Below are positions 22,603 through 31,075 of a stretch of DNA of 64,000 nucleotides, piece after piece (the stretch's first letter is position 1; each line of letters begins with the position of its first letter). Location of the stretch: NCBI RefSeq assembly GCF_000161795.2, contig NZ_CP006882.1, forward strand, positions 124,001 to 188,000. Direction: 5' to 3'. The position numbers and the translations under genes were made by a program. Origin of the DNA: Synechococcus sp. WH 8109. Lineage in GTDB: Bacteria; Cyanobacteriota; Cyanobacteriia; PCC-6307; Cyanobiaceae. The notes under the pieces were generated by a model that did no database searches, was not told the DNA's origin, and saw only the letters and a program-made list of their open reading frames with translations.

Positions 22603-23285
22603 AGAGCGGCTGTTGCCGCGTTCTGCTCGGCTTCCTTGCGGGAGCGGCCCTTGGCTTCCGCCAGCTCCCGGTCTTGGATGCTCACTCGGCAGCGGAAGCG
22701 TTCGGGATCGCCGTGCTGGCGGCTGCATTCCTCGGTGGCGTAGTTCGGCAGTCCCAGTCCTTGGCCCTGGCTCCACTCCTGCAGCGTTGTTTTCCCGTTG
22801 AACTGGTGGGGATTTGTAAGTACCGCTTGGGCGGTGGCACACCAGTGGGGGGTAAGCCAGCGGTGGATCGCTTCAACGTTGCCCAGGGCGCTGTACAACG
22901 CACCGATGAGAGCTTCGGTGGCATCGGCTCGCAGCCTGGATTGGGCGGAACGATCCCCCTGGGCGTGCCGTCCCACCAATAGATGTTGTTCGATGTCAAG
23001 CGCTGAACCCACATCTGCCAGCCAGCGATCGCTCACCAGCTGGGCCCGCAGGTTGGAGCAGGCACCCACTGCCAGATCGGTATGGTCACGATCAATAAAT
23101 TCGGTGGCGGCGAGCCGCAGCACCGCATCACCAAGGAACTCCAGCCGTTCCAGGTTGCGGGTCCGGCCGCTCGACACGTGGGTGAGAGCCTGATCCACCA
23201 GGGCGAGTAGCTCAGGGTTGATTGGAATCTCAGCGTCGAGCTGCTGGATGAAGTCGGTGAGCTCTGCGGCACGGGATGGATCCAT
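22560..23285 (-). CDS. rnc: Ribonuclease III
   Basis: Double-stranded RNA endonuclease for rRNA and mRNA processing. The 241-residue protein has an RNase III domain with the signature ERLEFLGDAVLRL (about 48-60) and the second acidic site DATEALIGALYSALG, then a double-stranded RNA-binding domain (about 160-230, with NGKTTLQEWSQ). The ATG at 23285 is supported by an AGGAG five bases upstream (23291-23295 on the plus strand). The gene lies 31 bases downstream of rnpB on the same strand. Its 3' end overlaps the convergent channel gene by 43 bases. Confidence 0.94.
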   Translation of the reverse strand: MDPSRAAELTDFIQQLDAEIPINPELLALVDQALTHVSSGRTRNLERLEFLGDAVLRLAATEFIDRDHTDLAVGACSNLRAQLVSDRWLADVGSALDIEQHLLVGRHAQGDRSAQSRLRADATEALIGALYSALGNVEAIHRWLTPHWCATAQAVLTNPHQFNGKTTLQEWSQGQGLGLPNYATEECSRQHGDPERFRCRVSIQDRELAEAKGRSRKEAEQNAATAALQALEGSDAPQASQ

Positions 23286-23316
23286 ACGGACTCCTGAGCA
23301 ACGCTGAATAAGGGTT

Positions 23317-23703
23317 GAAAGCAGGACGTAAGCCGGGTTCTGTTCACGCCCCACAGAGGTTGTTCTGCAGAGGGTGGGTGGCTATCTATCTGGGACCGCC
23401 GTTGCCGACGGCCTCAAGCGGCGCGTTATGGCGGAACGGGGCCAATGGCCAGCCGTCGTTCCTTGGCCTTGCTCCCAGCCGGGGTTTACCGAGCCAGCAC
23501 CTCTCGATGCTGCTGGTGCGCTCTTACCGCACCTTTGCACCCTTGCCTGTGCCGGCGAACCGGCCATCGGCGGTGTGTTTCTGTGGCACTCTCCTCACGG
23601 TCACCCGCACTGGGCGTTACCCAGCAAGCCTGGCCATCAGGGAGCCCGGACTTTCCTCAGCCGACACTCAAAGAGATCGGCCGCAACCACCTCGCCTGCT
23701 TTC
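23317..23703 (-). ncRNA. rnpB: RNase P RNA (bacterial type A)
   Basis: Catalytic RNA that trims tRNA 5' ends. On the minus strand the RNA contains the universal GAGGAAAGTCCGGGCTCC near its 5' side and ACAGAACCCGGCTTA near its 3' side, which together form helix P4. The ends were set by the P1 helix: GAAAGCAGG at the 5' end pairs perfectly with CCTGCTTTC at the 3' end, giving about 387 nt, normal for cyanobacteria. A possible -10 element CATGAT lies about 7 bases upstream of the inferred 5' end (weak). Exact termini may differ by several bases. Confidence 0.94.
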
Positions 23704-23741
23704 AGATCTCATCATGCCTCGTGGGCATAATTCAGAGGTCT

Positions 23742-23815
<74 letters not shown>

Positions 23816-23907
23816 TTAGAATTGCCAACAGGTAGTGAGCGCTACATCTGGTGGGGTGTGCAGATCGTTCACCACCGCTAGGGTTGGAGCAACCGGGTTT
23901 GGGTGCC

Positions 23908-24234
23908 ATGACCCAGCTTCACGATCTTCGTCTGCGGCTGTTGGTGCAGCAGGAAAGTGAGCGTATTGCTGAATCCCAGCCCACGGATCTGGACTTGTCC
24001 GTGGTTCAGGCCCGTTGCCTGTGTTGGCTTGCTCTCCTGGCGGAAGCCCACGAAGACCAGGCCAGTGACGCGGAACGTCGCGGAGACACGGAACAGGCCA
24101 TGGGTTGGTTCGCCGATTCGATGCGGCTGAGGGATGTGATCGGTGTGGTGTCGTCCATTGAGATCCCTCTGCCCGACACCGCTGGTGAGGATGGCCCTCA
24201 GGCCGAGGAGGATCTGGGGCCTCAGGCGGCTTGA
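23908..24234 (+). CDS. Hypothetical protein, 108 aa
   Basis: No family recognised. An acidic, mainly helical protein without signal peptide or membrane helix; the stretch around CLCWLALLAEAHEDQASDAERRG suggests a helical hairpin, and the C-terminal 20 residues are acidic and low complexity. The ATG at 23908 is the likely start. It lies 92 bases after tRNA-Arg and precedes another unknown protein on the same strand with a 37-base gap. Confidence 0.65.
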   Translation: MTQLHDLRLRLLVQQESERIAESQPTDLDLSVVQARCLCWLALLAEAHEDQASDAERRGDTEQAMGWFADSMRLRDVIGVVSSIEIPLPDTAGEDGPQAEEDLGPQAA

Positions 24235-24271
24235 TCGGTGGCATAGTGGGGAATGACCGCGAGGGACTGCA

Positions 24272-24739
24272 TTGCCGGAAGAGCCCTGCCAGTGTCCGGA
24301 TTGCCAACGGTTTTACCGGGAGCATGATCGGCTGATCCGGGAGTCCCCCACGCTTCGTCAGCAACAAGAGCTCAACTGGGCAGCACTCCAGTCATTCCGC
24401 ACCCTGTCGGGTCGAGTGCTCGAGGATCTGCAGAAACAGCACGGTTCCCACCAGACCGCCGATACAGCCGCTGCGAAGCCCGCAGCAGCTGTTGCGCCTG
24501 GGCCAGAGGAGTCAGGTGATGCCATCCAGCAGGCTATTGCCGATCTGGAGAACATCAACGCCCATCTGTTCTCAATTGAGGCCTTGATGGAACGGGTGTT
24601 TGACGTGCGCGTCCCGGAGGAAATCGAGCAGAAGTTCCGCGAACTTGCCGGTGAGTTGGCTCCCGACCCATTGAATGTGGACCGTCTGCGGCTCAACCGC
24701 CTTTTGCACCAGACGCCTGACTTACCCGATCGCAGCTGA
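24272..24739 (+). CDS. Hypothetical protein with N-terminal Cys cluster, 155 aa
   Basis: Unrecognised. The N-terminus has three close cysteines (CQCPDC), which could bind a metal, followed by a helical region (about 15-60), an Ala/Pro-rich linker and a second helical segment (about 90-145). The start must be TTG at 24272, because a stop codon lies six codons earlier and no ATG or GTG intervenes. A strong terminator follows 21 bases after the stop. It is probably cotranscribed with the preceding 108-residue gene. Confidence 0.65.
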   Translation: MPEEPCQCPDCQRFYREHDRLIRESPTLRQQQELNWAALQSFRTLSGRVLEDLQKQHGSHQTADTAAAKPAAAVAPGPEESGDAIQQAIADLENINAHLFSIEALMERVFDVRVPEEIEQKFRELAGELAPDPLNVDRLRLNRLLHQTPDLPDRS

Positions 24740-24760
24740 AGCACTGCTTTTTGGTGTCTT

Positions 24761-24790
24761 AGCCCTGGAAGGAATCCAGGGCTTTTTTTT
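24761..24790 (+). terminator. Rho-independent terminator after the 155-aa gene
   Basis: A perfect 8-base-pair hairpin (AGCCCTGG, 7-base loop, CCAGGGCT) is followed by a T run. It ends 10 bases from the stop of the convergent glgP gene; no matching A run precedes it, so it serves only the plus strand. Confidence 0.88.
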
Positions 24791-24800
24791 GTGGTTGTAT

Positions 24801-27323
24801 TCAGCGCACGTCGCAGGTGATTTCCACGTTGAGTGGATCCACGGCCCAGATGTTCCTGCAGTACTCGCCGATGGAACGGTCGGAGGAGAAGAACCCGGTG
24901 CGGGCCGTGTTCAGTAGCGACATTCGATTCCAGTGCATCCGATCGCTCCAGGCACGGCTCACCGCCTCCTGGGTTCGCAGGTAGTCGGCGTAGTCGGCCA
25001 TCACATAGAAGGGGTCGTTCCCGGTGAGGTTGTCGAGCAGAGGGCGAAACAGTTCGCCGTCGCCGTTGCTGAAGTGCCCCATCTCTATCAGCCTCAGGGC
25101 CTCCTGCAGTTCCGGCAGTGCTGAGATCACATCGCCGGGGCGGTAGCCGTCGTGTTGCAGGGCTGTGATCTCTTCCACGGTCTTGCCGAAAAGGAAGAAG
25201 TTCTCGCTGCCCACCAGCTCGCGGATTTCCACATTGGCGCCGTCAAGGGTGCCGATAGTGAGGGCACCATTCATGGCGAATTTCATGTTGCCGGTGCCGG
25301 AGGCTTCCTTGCCGGCGGTGGAGATCTGTTCGGAGAGGTCGGAGGCGGGATACACCTGCTCTCCCAGCTTTACGTTGTAATCCGGCAGGAACACCACCCG
25401 CAGCAGGCCATCCATGTCGGGATCGGCATTGATGGTGTCGGCGATGCCGTTTAGGAAGCGGATGATCAGCTTCGCCATGTAGTAGCCGGGAGCGGCCTTG
25501 CCGCCGAAGATCACGGTGCGGGGCGCCATGCCGTCGGTCTGGCCGTTCTTGATCCGCAGGTACTGGGTGATCACCTGCAGGGCGTTGAGGTGCTGGCGCT
25601 TGTACTCGTGGATGCGCTTCACCTGCACGTCGAACAGGCTGGCGGGGTCAACCAGCACGCCGGTGTTGCGGTGGATGTAGGTGGCTAGTTTGCGCTTCAC
25701 CGACAGCTTGGTGTTGCCCCAGAGCTCCAGGAAGCTCTGGTCGTTCTGCCGCTCCTCCAGTTTGCGCAGGCTCTCCATGTTGGAGATCCAGTCGGGGCCA
25801 ACGCGCTGATCCAGAAGGGCCGACATCTCGGGATTGGCCAGGGCGACCCAGCGGCGCGGGGTGACGCCATTGGTGACGTTGGTGAACTTCTCCGGCCAGA
25901 GCGCCGCGAACTCCGGCAGCAGGTCGGTTTTCACCAGATCAGAGTGCAGCGCTGCCACACCATTCACATGGTGGGCGCCGATGGTGGCCAGATGGGCCAT
26001 GCGCACGGCCTTGCTGCCCTCTTCATCGATGATCGAGAGCTTGCGCTGGATCGCGTCGTTGCCGGGATAGCGCAGCCGCACCTGCTGCAGAAAGCGCCGG
26101 TTGATCTCGTAGATCAGCTCCAGATGGCGGGGCAGCAGGCTGCCGAACAGGTTGAGGTCCCACTTTTCCAGCGCTTCCGGCAACAGGGTGTGGTTGGTGT
26201 AGGCCACGGAGCGGGAGGTGATGTCCCAGGCCCGGTCCCACTCCAGATGCCGATCGTCGATCAGCAGCCGCATCAGCTCCGCTACCGCGATGGCCGGGTG
26301 GGTGTCGTTCAGCTGTACCGCCCAGTAATCGGGGAACTCCTCAACGGCTAGCCCACGGTTGTCGAGGCTGCGCAGCATGTCCTGCAATGAGCAGCTGACG
26401 AAGAAGTGCTGCTGTTTCAGGCGCAGTCGCCTGCCTTCGTCGGTGCCGTCGTTGGGGTACAGCACCTTGGAGAGGGTTTCGCTGCCCACCTTTTCCTCAA
26501 CGGCGCCGTAGTAGTCGCCGATGTTGAAGGCATAGAAGTCGAAGCTTTCGGTGGCATCGGCACGCCAGAGCCGCAGCCGGTCGCAGATGTTGACGCGATA
26601 GCCCAGCACTGGCACGTCATGGGGAATGCCGATGGCGTGTTCTGCCGGGATCCAGCGGGAGCGGTAGTTGCCTTTGTCGTCGATGTAGCTCTCGGTGCGG
26701 CCGCCGAAGCCCACGAAGCAGGCCTCGTCGGGCTGGGGCAGTTCCCAGGGCCAGCCTCCCTTGAGCCATTTGTCGGTGATCTCCACCTGCCAGCCATCGC
26801 GGATCAGCTGATCGAAGATGCCGAACTCGTAGCGGATGCCATAGCCGGTAGCCGGGATCTTCAAGCTGGCTAGTGACTCCATGTAGCAAGCCGCCAGACG
26901 GCCAAGACCGCCGTTGCCCAGGCCCGGTTCCTCCTCCACATCCAGGATCTGCTGCAATGACTCGATGCCGAAATTCTTCAGGGCCTCTTCAGCCTCCTTC
27001 TGAATTCCCAGATTCAGCAGGTTGCTGTGGAGCTGCGGGCCGATCAGGAATTCCGCCGACAAGTAGGCCACCGACTTCTGTGGGCGTGCCCGCATCGCTT
27101 CGGTGGTGGCCAGGTAGCGCATCATCAGCCGATCACGCACCGCGTAACTCAGGGCCATATAGAGGTCATGGCGGCTGGCGGTGGGGGCGAGCTTGCCGAG
27201 CGTGAAGAACAGGTGTTCCGTCATGCCGTCGAACACGCTCTTGGCATCGAGGCCGGCGCGTTCTGGGTCGTTGTGACAGCCGGGGGTCGGCAGACGCAGA
27301 TCGAACGGTTGTGACGTGGTCAT
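24801..27323 (-). CDS. glgP: Glycogen/starch phosphorylase
   Basis: Releases glucose 1-phosphate from stored glycogen, important at night. The 840-residue length is typical of GT35 phosphorylases. Visible are the N-terminal KSVAYLSAEFLIG, the active-site region EEEPGLGNGGLGRLAACY, the substrate loop RIHEYKRQHLNAL and the pyridoxal-phosphate region EASGTGNMKFAMNGAL with the PLP-binding Lys in GNMK. The 198-base space upstream, shared with the divergent Na+/H+ antiporter gene, must hold both promoters; I saw no clear motif there. Confidence 0.96.
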   Translation of the reverse strand: MTTSQPFDLRLPTPGCHNDPERAGLDAKSVFDGMTEHLFFTLGKLAPTASRHDLYMALSYAVRDRLMMRYLATTEAMRARPQKSVAYLSAEFLIGPQLHSNLLNLGIQKEAEEALKNFGIESLQQILDVEEEPGLGNGGLGRLAACYMESLASLKIPATGYGIRYEFGIFDQLIRDGWQVEITDKWLKGGWPWELPQPDEACFVGFGGRTESYIDDKGNYRSRWIPAEHAIGIPHDVPVLGYRVNICDRLRLWRADATESFDFYAFNIGDYYGAVEEKVGSETLSKVLYPNDGTDEGRRLRLKQQHFFVSCSLQDMLRSLDNRGLAVEEFPDYWAVQLNDTHPAIAVAELMRLLIDDRHLEWDRAWDITSRSVAYTNHTLLPEALEKWDLNLFGSLLPRHLELIYEINRRFLQQVRLRYPGNDAIQRKLSIIDEEGSKAVRMAHLATIGAHHVNGVAALHSDLVKTDLLPEFAALWPEKFTNVTNGVTPRRWVALANPEMSALLDQRVGPDWISNMESLRKLEERQNDQSFLELWGNTKLSVKRKLATYIHRNTGVLVDPASLFDVQVKRIHEYKRQHLNALQVITQYLRIKNGQTDGMAPRTVIFGGKAAPGYYMAKLIIRFLNGIADTINADPDMDGLLRVVFLPDYNVKLGEQVYPASDLSEQISTAGKEASGTGNMKFAMNGALTIGTLDGANVEIRELVGSENFFLFGKTVEEITALQHDGYRPGDVISALPELQEALRLIEMGHFSNGDGELFRPLLDNLTGNDPFYVMADYADYLRTQEAVSRAWSDRMHWNRMSLLNTARTGFFSSDRSIGEYCRNIWAVDPLNVEITCDVR

Positions 27324-27521
27324 GGGGGTTCAGCGAGCCATGGAGCGTGGAATCACCGTCAGGCCAGGGTGCTCGGAGCCCAACTCAATGAATTACCCGG
27401 ACCGTAGCCATCACAACTGGGGCTGCCTGCAAAAAAGCGCTTAATACAGCATTCCCGGTCAATTGGGATCATCCAGCGAACAGTTCAGCGGCGGAATCAC
27501 CATTAAGGTTCGGCGTGAGAC

Positions 27522-28910
27522 ATGCCCGGCTTGATGCTGCTGCCCACCCTGCTGAGCGAAATCAGCAGTCACGACCTCGAATTGGCTGAAACGCTGATCG
27601 GCGTCCTTCGCTTCATGCTGATCTTCGTGGCGGCCCGCACCCTTGCTGAGGTGCTCGTTCGCTTTGAGCTCCCCACGATTCTTGGGGAACTCCTCGCTGG
27701 CGTCCTTATTGGTGCCTCGGGCCTGCATCTTTTGGTGCCGCCGGAGACCCAGGTGCAGCTTTCCGGGGCCTTCTCCGAGGTGGTGTCCGGCCTTTCGCAT
27801 GTGCCGGTGGAGGAAATTTCAGCTCTCTACAACGAGAGCTTCGGCGCCTTGCAGGCGGTGGCCACGCTGGGTCTTTATTCCCTGCTCTTCCTCACGGGTC
27901 TTGAAAGTGAGCTAGAGGAACTGATGGCGGTGGGAGCCCAGGCCTTCAGCGTTGCCGTGGTCGGCGTGGTGCTGCCCTTTGCCCTAGGCACCCTTGGCTT
28001 GATGGCGATCTTCCACGTGGATGCGATTCCGGCCATTTTCGCCGGGGCCTCGATGACAGCCACCAGCATCGGCATCACTGCCAGCGTTTTCGGCGAACTG
28101 GGCTATCTGCGCACCCGAGAAGGCCAGATCGTGATCGGCGCCGCCGTGCTCGACGACATCCTCGGGATCGTCATCCTGGCCATCGTGGTGTCCTTGGCGG
28201 CCGGCGGAACTCTGGAGATCGGGCCCATCGTTCAGCTGGTGGTGGCGGCTGTTCTGTTTGTGGTGGTGGCCTTGTTGTTGAGCCAGAAGGCTGCCCCTGC
28301 TTTCGACTGGGTGATTGATCAGCTCAAGGCCCCTGGCGACAAACTCATTGGTTCTTACTTGCTGCTCGCTGTGAGCTGCTTCGTGGCCTCTGCCATTGGG
28401 CTGGAGGCTGCACTCGGGGCCTTCGCCGCTGGTTTGATCGCCAGCACCTCAAAGCATCGCCACGAGATTCAGGCAGCAGTCACCCCCATCGTTGGGTTGT
28501 TTGCCACCGTTTTCTTCGTGCTGGTGGGTGCAGGAATGGACCTCTCTGTGATCAACCCCTCTGATCCGGGGGCTCGTTCCGCTCTGGTGGTGGCAGCCTT
28601 CCTGTTCGTGGTGGCGATCATCGGCAAGGTGGCTGCCGGCTGGGCCATCTTCAGCAAGGAAAAGACCAACAACCTGGTGGTGGGGCTGGGAATGATGCCC
28701 CGCGGCGAAGTTGGCCTGATCTTCCTGGGCCTGGGTACCGCCTCAGGCCTTCTCAGCCCTGGCCTTGAGGCGGCGATTCTGTTGATGGTGATCGGCACCA
28801 CGTTCCTGGCGCCGGTGCTGTTGCGCATCGTCCTCAAAGACAAGCCCCCTGAAGACGGCAATCAGGTTCCCGACGAATTCGCTGCCGATCCCCTGGCGGG
28901 TGCCTCCTGA
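27522..28910 (+). CDS. Monovalent cation:proton antiporter, CPA2 (NapA/KefB) type
   Basis: An integral membrane protein of 462 residues with about 12-13 hydrophobic helices, giving Na+/H+ or K+/H+ exchange. Family features seen are the early FELPTILGELLAGVLIG helix, the ion-binding region SMTATSIGIT and GAAVLDDILGIV with two adjacent Asp residues (the double-Asp site of electrogenic CPA2 antiporters) and MMPRGEVGLIF. There is no C-terminal TrkA-N regulatory domain, only a short acidic tail. Residues 80-100 form a loop insertion between early helices. Divergent from glgP. Confidence 0.9.
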   Translation: MPGLMLLPTLLSEISSHDLELAETLIGVLRFMLIFVAARTLAEVLVRFELPTILGELLAGVLIGASGLHLLVPPETQVQLSGAFSEVVSGLSHVPVEEISALYNESFGALQAVATLGLYSLLFLTGLESELEELMAVGAQAFSVAVVGVVLPFALGTLGLMAIFHVDAIPAIFAGASMTATSIGITASVFGELGYLRTREGQIVIGAAVLDDILGIVILAIVVSLAAGGTLEIGPIVQLVVAAVLFVVVALLLSQKAAPAFDWVIDQLKAPGDKLIGSYLLLAVSCFVASAIGLEAALGAFAAGLIASTSKHRHEIQAAVTPIVGLFATVFFVLVGAGMDLSVINPSDPGARSALVVAAFLFVVAIIGKVAAGWAIFSKEKTNNLVVGLGMMPRGEVGLIFLGLGTASGLLSPGLEAAILLMVIGTTFLAPVLLRIVLKDKPPEDGNQVPDEFAADPLAGAS

Positions 28911-28911
28911 A

Positions 28912-29262
28912 TCAGTCGTCTTTCCCGGCATTGGCGAGGACGATCAGAACACTCCAGCCCACGGCCACAACGCCAAGGCTGGAGGCCCAGCCAGGACCTA
29001 GGACCCAACTGAATCCGAGCTGGGTGACAACGCCCGTGACGATGGCCAGCAGCAGGCTGCTTATCACAAGCACAGGTTGACGCACCGATTCGGGTAGGTC
29101 ACTCTCTTCAAGGCTTGATTCCAAAGTGCTGAGCGGTGCGCTCAGCGGCACGTAAAGGGCGATGGCCCACAGCAAAGCTCCGCGCCAGACGGATGCGTCC
29201 GCCAGCGGTCCGCCCATCAACTCGTAGCTCACCATCCAGGCCGCTTCAGTGCTGCTTAGCAT
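28912..29262 (-). CDS. Small membrane protein, 116 aa
   Basis: No family recognised. Three hydrophobic segments are seen (about 25-42, 62-82 and 90-110), so it is an integral membrane protein with a short acidic tail. Its start lies only 20 bases from the divergent alpha/beta hydrolase start, and its stop is 1 base from the convergent antiporter stop. An internal ATG about 10 codons in is an alternative start. Confidence 0.65.
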   Translation of the reverse strand: MLSSTEAAWMVSYELMGGPLADASVWRGALLWAIALYVPLSAPLSTLESSLEESDLPESVRQPVLVISSLLLAIVTGVVTQLGFSWVLGPGWASSLGVVAVGWSVLIVLANAGKDD

Positions 29263-29282
29263 CGCGTCCCTCGCAGCCGGCT

Positions 29283-30194
29283 GTGGATCGCGTCACCTGG
29301 AGCCATTTCGGCCATGCCGTGCACACGGTGCAGCAGCATCCCGAGAATGACAGCACTGATCATCCGGCACTTCTGTTGGTGCATGGGTTCGGGGCATCCA
29401 CCGATCACTGGCGCCACAACATTCCCGTCTTGGCCCAGACCCATGCCGTGCATGCGATTGATCTGCTGGGCTTCGGCAGAAGTGCCAAGCCGGCGGGTCT
29501 GAGTTACGGGGGTGCTCTATGGCGCGATCAACTGGTGGCCTATGTGCGCGAGCGGATCGGCCGTCCGACGGTGATCGCCGGCAATTCCCTCGGTGGTTTT
29601 GCGGCCCTTGCTGCCGGGGCTGCCTTGGGATCTGACTGTGCGGGAGTCGTGCTGCTCAATGCTGCCGGTCCCTTCAGTGATGAGCAGAAACCGCCGCAAG
29701 GCTGGGGCGCCATCGCTCGCCAGAGCATCGGCACGGCCCTGCTGAAGAGTCCGGTGCTGCAGCGGTTGCTGTTCGAGAACCTGCGCCGACCCGCCACGAT
29801 CCGCCGCACGCTGAACCAGGTATACGTCGACAAGACCAACGTTGATGATTGGCTGGTGGAGTCGATCCGGCGCCCCTCCCTCGATCCCGGCGCCTTCGGG
29901 GTGTTTCGCACGGTCTTCGATATCCCCCGCGGTCAGCCCCTCGACGAGCTTTTTGTGGAACTGACGGCGCCGCTGTTGCTGCTCTGGGGCATTCGTGACC
30001 CCTGGATCAACGCCCCCGGTCGCCGCTCCACCTTCCAGCGCCATGCTCCGGAGGCCACCACTGAGGTGGTTCTGGAGGCCGGGCACTGCCCCCACGATGA
30101 GGTGCCGGATCAGGTGAATGCGGCGTTACTGCAATGGTTGGAGGGCCTCAGGTCGGCTGCGGCACCGACAAATGTTGATCTGCTGGCTAACTGA
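29283..30194 (+). CDS. Alpha/beta-fold hydrolase
   Basis: A 303-residue cytoplasmic hydrolase. The catalytic triad is visible: nucleophile Ser in AGNSLGGFAAL, Asp in WGIRDPW and His in EAGHCPHDE. LLVHGFGASTDHWRHN supplies the oxyanion hole. The overall form resembles the epoxide hydrolase/haloalkane dehalogenase/pheophytinase-like group common in cyanobacteria and plastids; the substrate cannot be decided. The GTG at 29283 gives the best N-terminus, since the longer frame upstream overlaps the divergent membrane gene. Confidence 0.86.
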   Translation: MDRVTWSHFGHAVHTVQQHPENDSTDHPALLLVHGFGASTDHWRHNIPVLAQTHAVHAIDLLGFGRSAKPAGLSYGGALWRDQLVAYVRERIGRPTVIAGNSLGGFAALAAGAALGSDCAGVVLLNAAGPFSDEQKPPQGWGAIARQSIGTALLKSPVLQRLLFENLRRPATIRRTLNQVYVDKTNVDDWLVESIRRPSLDPGAFGVFRTVFDIPRGQPLDELFVELTAPLLLLWGIRDPWINAPGRRSTFQRHAPEATTEVVLEAGHCPHDEVPDQVNAALLQWLEGLRSAAAPTNVDLLAN

Positions 30195-30220
30195 ATGAAT
30201 GAGCTACCCCGCATCGGCGG

Positions 30221-31075
30221 ATGCCCATGACCCTCACCCAGCAGTCGGCCCCATACGCCCACTGGGATTTCGTCCATCCCAGCAGCGGTGATCGTTTGCG
30301 GATCATTCCCGAGCGGGGTGGTTTGGTGAGTGGTTGGTCTTGCGGGGGGCGGGAGATTCTGTATTTCGATCAGGACCGTTATGCCGATCCCAGCAAAAGC
30401 ATTCGCGGCGGCATTCCGGTGTTGTTTCCGATCTGCGGAAACCTGCCCCGAGATGTGCTGCCTGTGGATGGCGTCGACTATCCCCTAAAGCAGCACGGCT
30501 TCGCACGGGATCTTCCCTGGCAGCTTCAGTTGCTCGAGGATCAGAGCGGTGTGTGCCTCAGCCTCTCCAGCACTGGCGAAACGCTGAAGGCCTATCCCTT
30601 CCCCTTCCGTTTGGAGATGGAGCTGCGCCCGGTGGTCTCTGCCTTAGAGATCTCCACCACGGTGCACAACTGCGGTGATGCCTCCATGCCTTTCAGTTTT
30701 GGCTTGCACCCCTACTTCAGCGTGAGCGATCTGGCCCAGACCCGGCTCACGGGTCTGGCGGAGCGCTGCCTAAACCATCTGGAGATGGCGGAGGCCGCTA
30801 CCGCCGATCAGCTCAAGCGGTTGCCCGAAGGGGTGGATTTCCTCTGCCGGCCTGCGGGTCCTGTCAGTTTGATCGACGATGCCACCAGCGTGACGCTGGA
30901 ACTGCAGCACCAGGCACCGCTGGACTTCAGTGTGGTTTGGACCGAGCCCCCGAGGCGGATGGTTTGTTTGGAACCCTGGACCGGTCCGCGGCAGGCCCTG
31001 GTGAGTGGTGATCGAAAACTGGTGCTCGAGCCCGGTGCAAAGCAGACCCTGGCCTGTCGCTACAGCGTCTCCTGA
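30221..31075 (+). CDS. Galactose mutarotase-like protein (glucose-6-phosphate 1-epimerase type)
   Basis: A 284-residue beta-sandwich enzyme of the aldose 1-epimerase superfamily, interconverting anomers of a hexose or hexose phosphate. Typical elements are KSIRGGIPVLFPICGNLP, QHGFARDLPW, FGLHPYFSV with the catalytic His, and CLEPWTGP with the catalytic Glu. These are closer to the YeaD/hexose-6-phosphate mutarotase branch than to GalM. ATG at 30221 or 30227 are both possible. It overlaps the convergent glcE by 16 bases. Confidence 0.86.
   Translation: MPMTLTQQSAPYAHWDFVHPSSGDRLRIIPERGGLVSGWSCGGREILYFDQDRYADPSKSIRGGIPVLFPICGNLPRDVLPVDGVDYPLKQHGFARDLPWQLQLLEDQSGVCLSLSSTGETLKAYPFPFRLEMELRPVVSALEISTTVHNCGDASMPFSFGLHPYFSVSDLAQTRLTGLAERCLNHLEMAEAATADQLKRLPEGVDFLCRPAGPVSLIDDATSVTLELQHQAPLDFSVVWTEPPRRMVCLEPWTGPRQALVSGDRKLVLEPGAKQTLACRYSVS

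Noticed and set aside
24761-24790. Possible bidirectional terminator between the 155-aa gene and glgP
   Set aside because: There is no A run on the left side of the hairpin, so it should act on the plus strand only.
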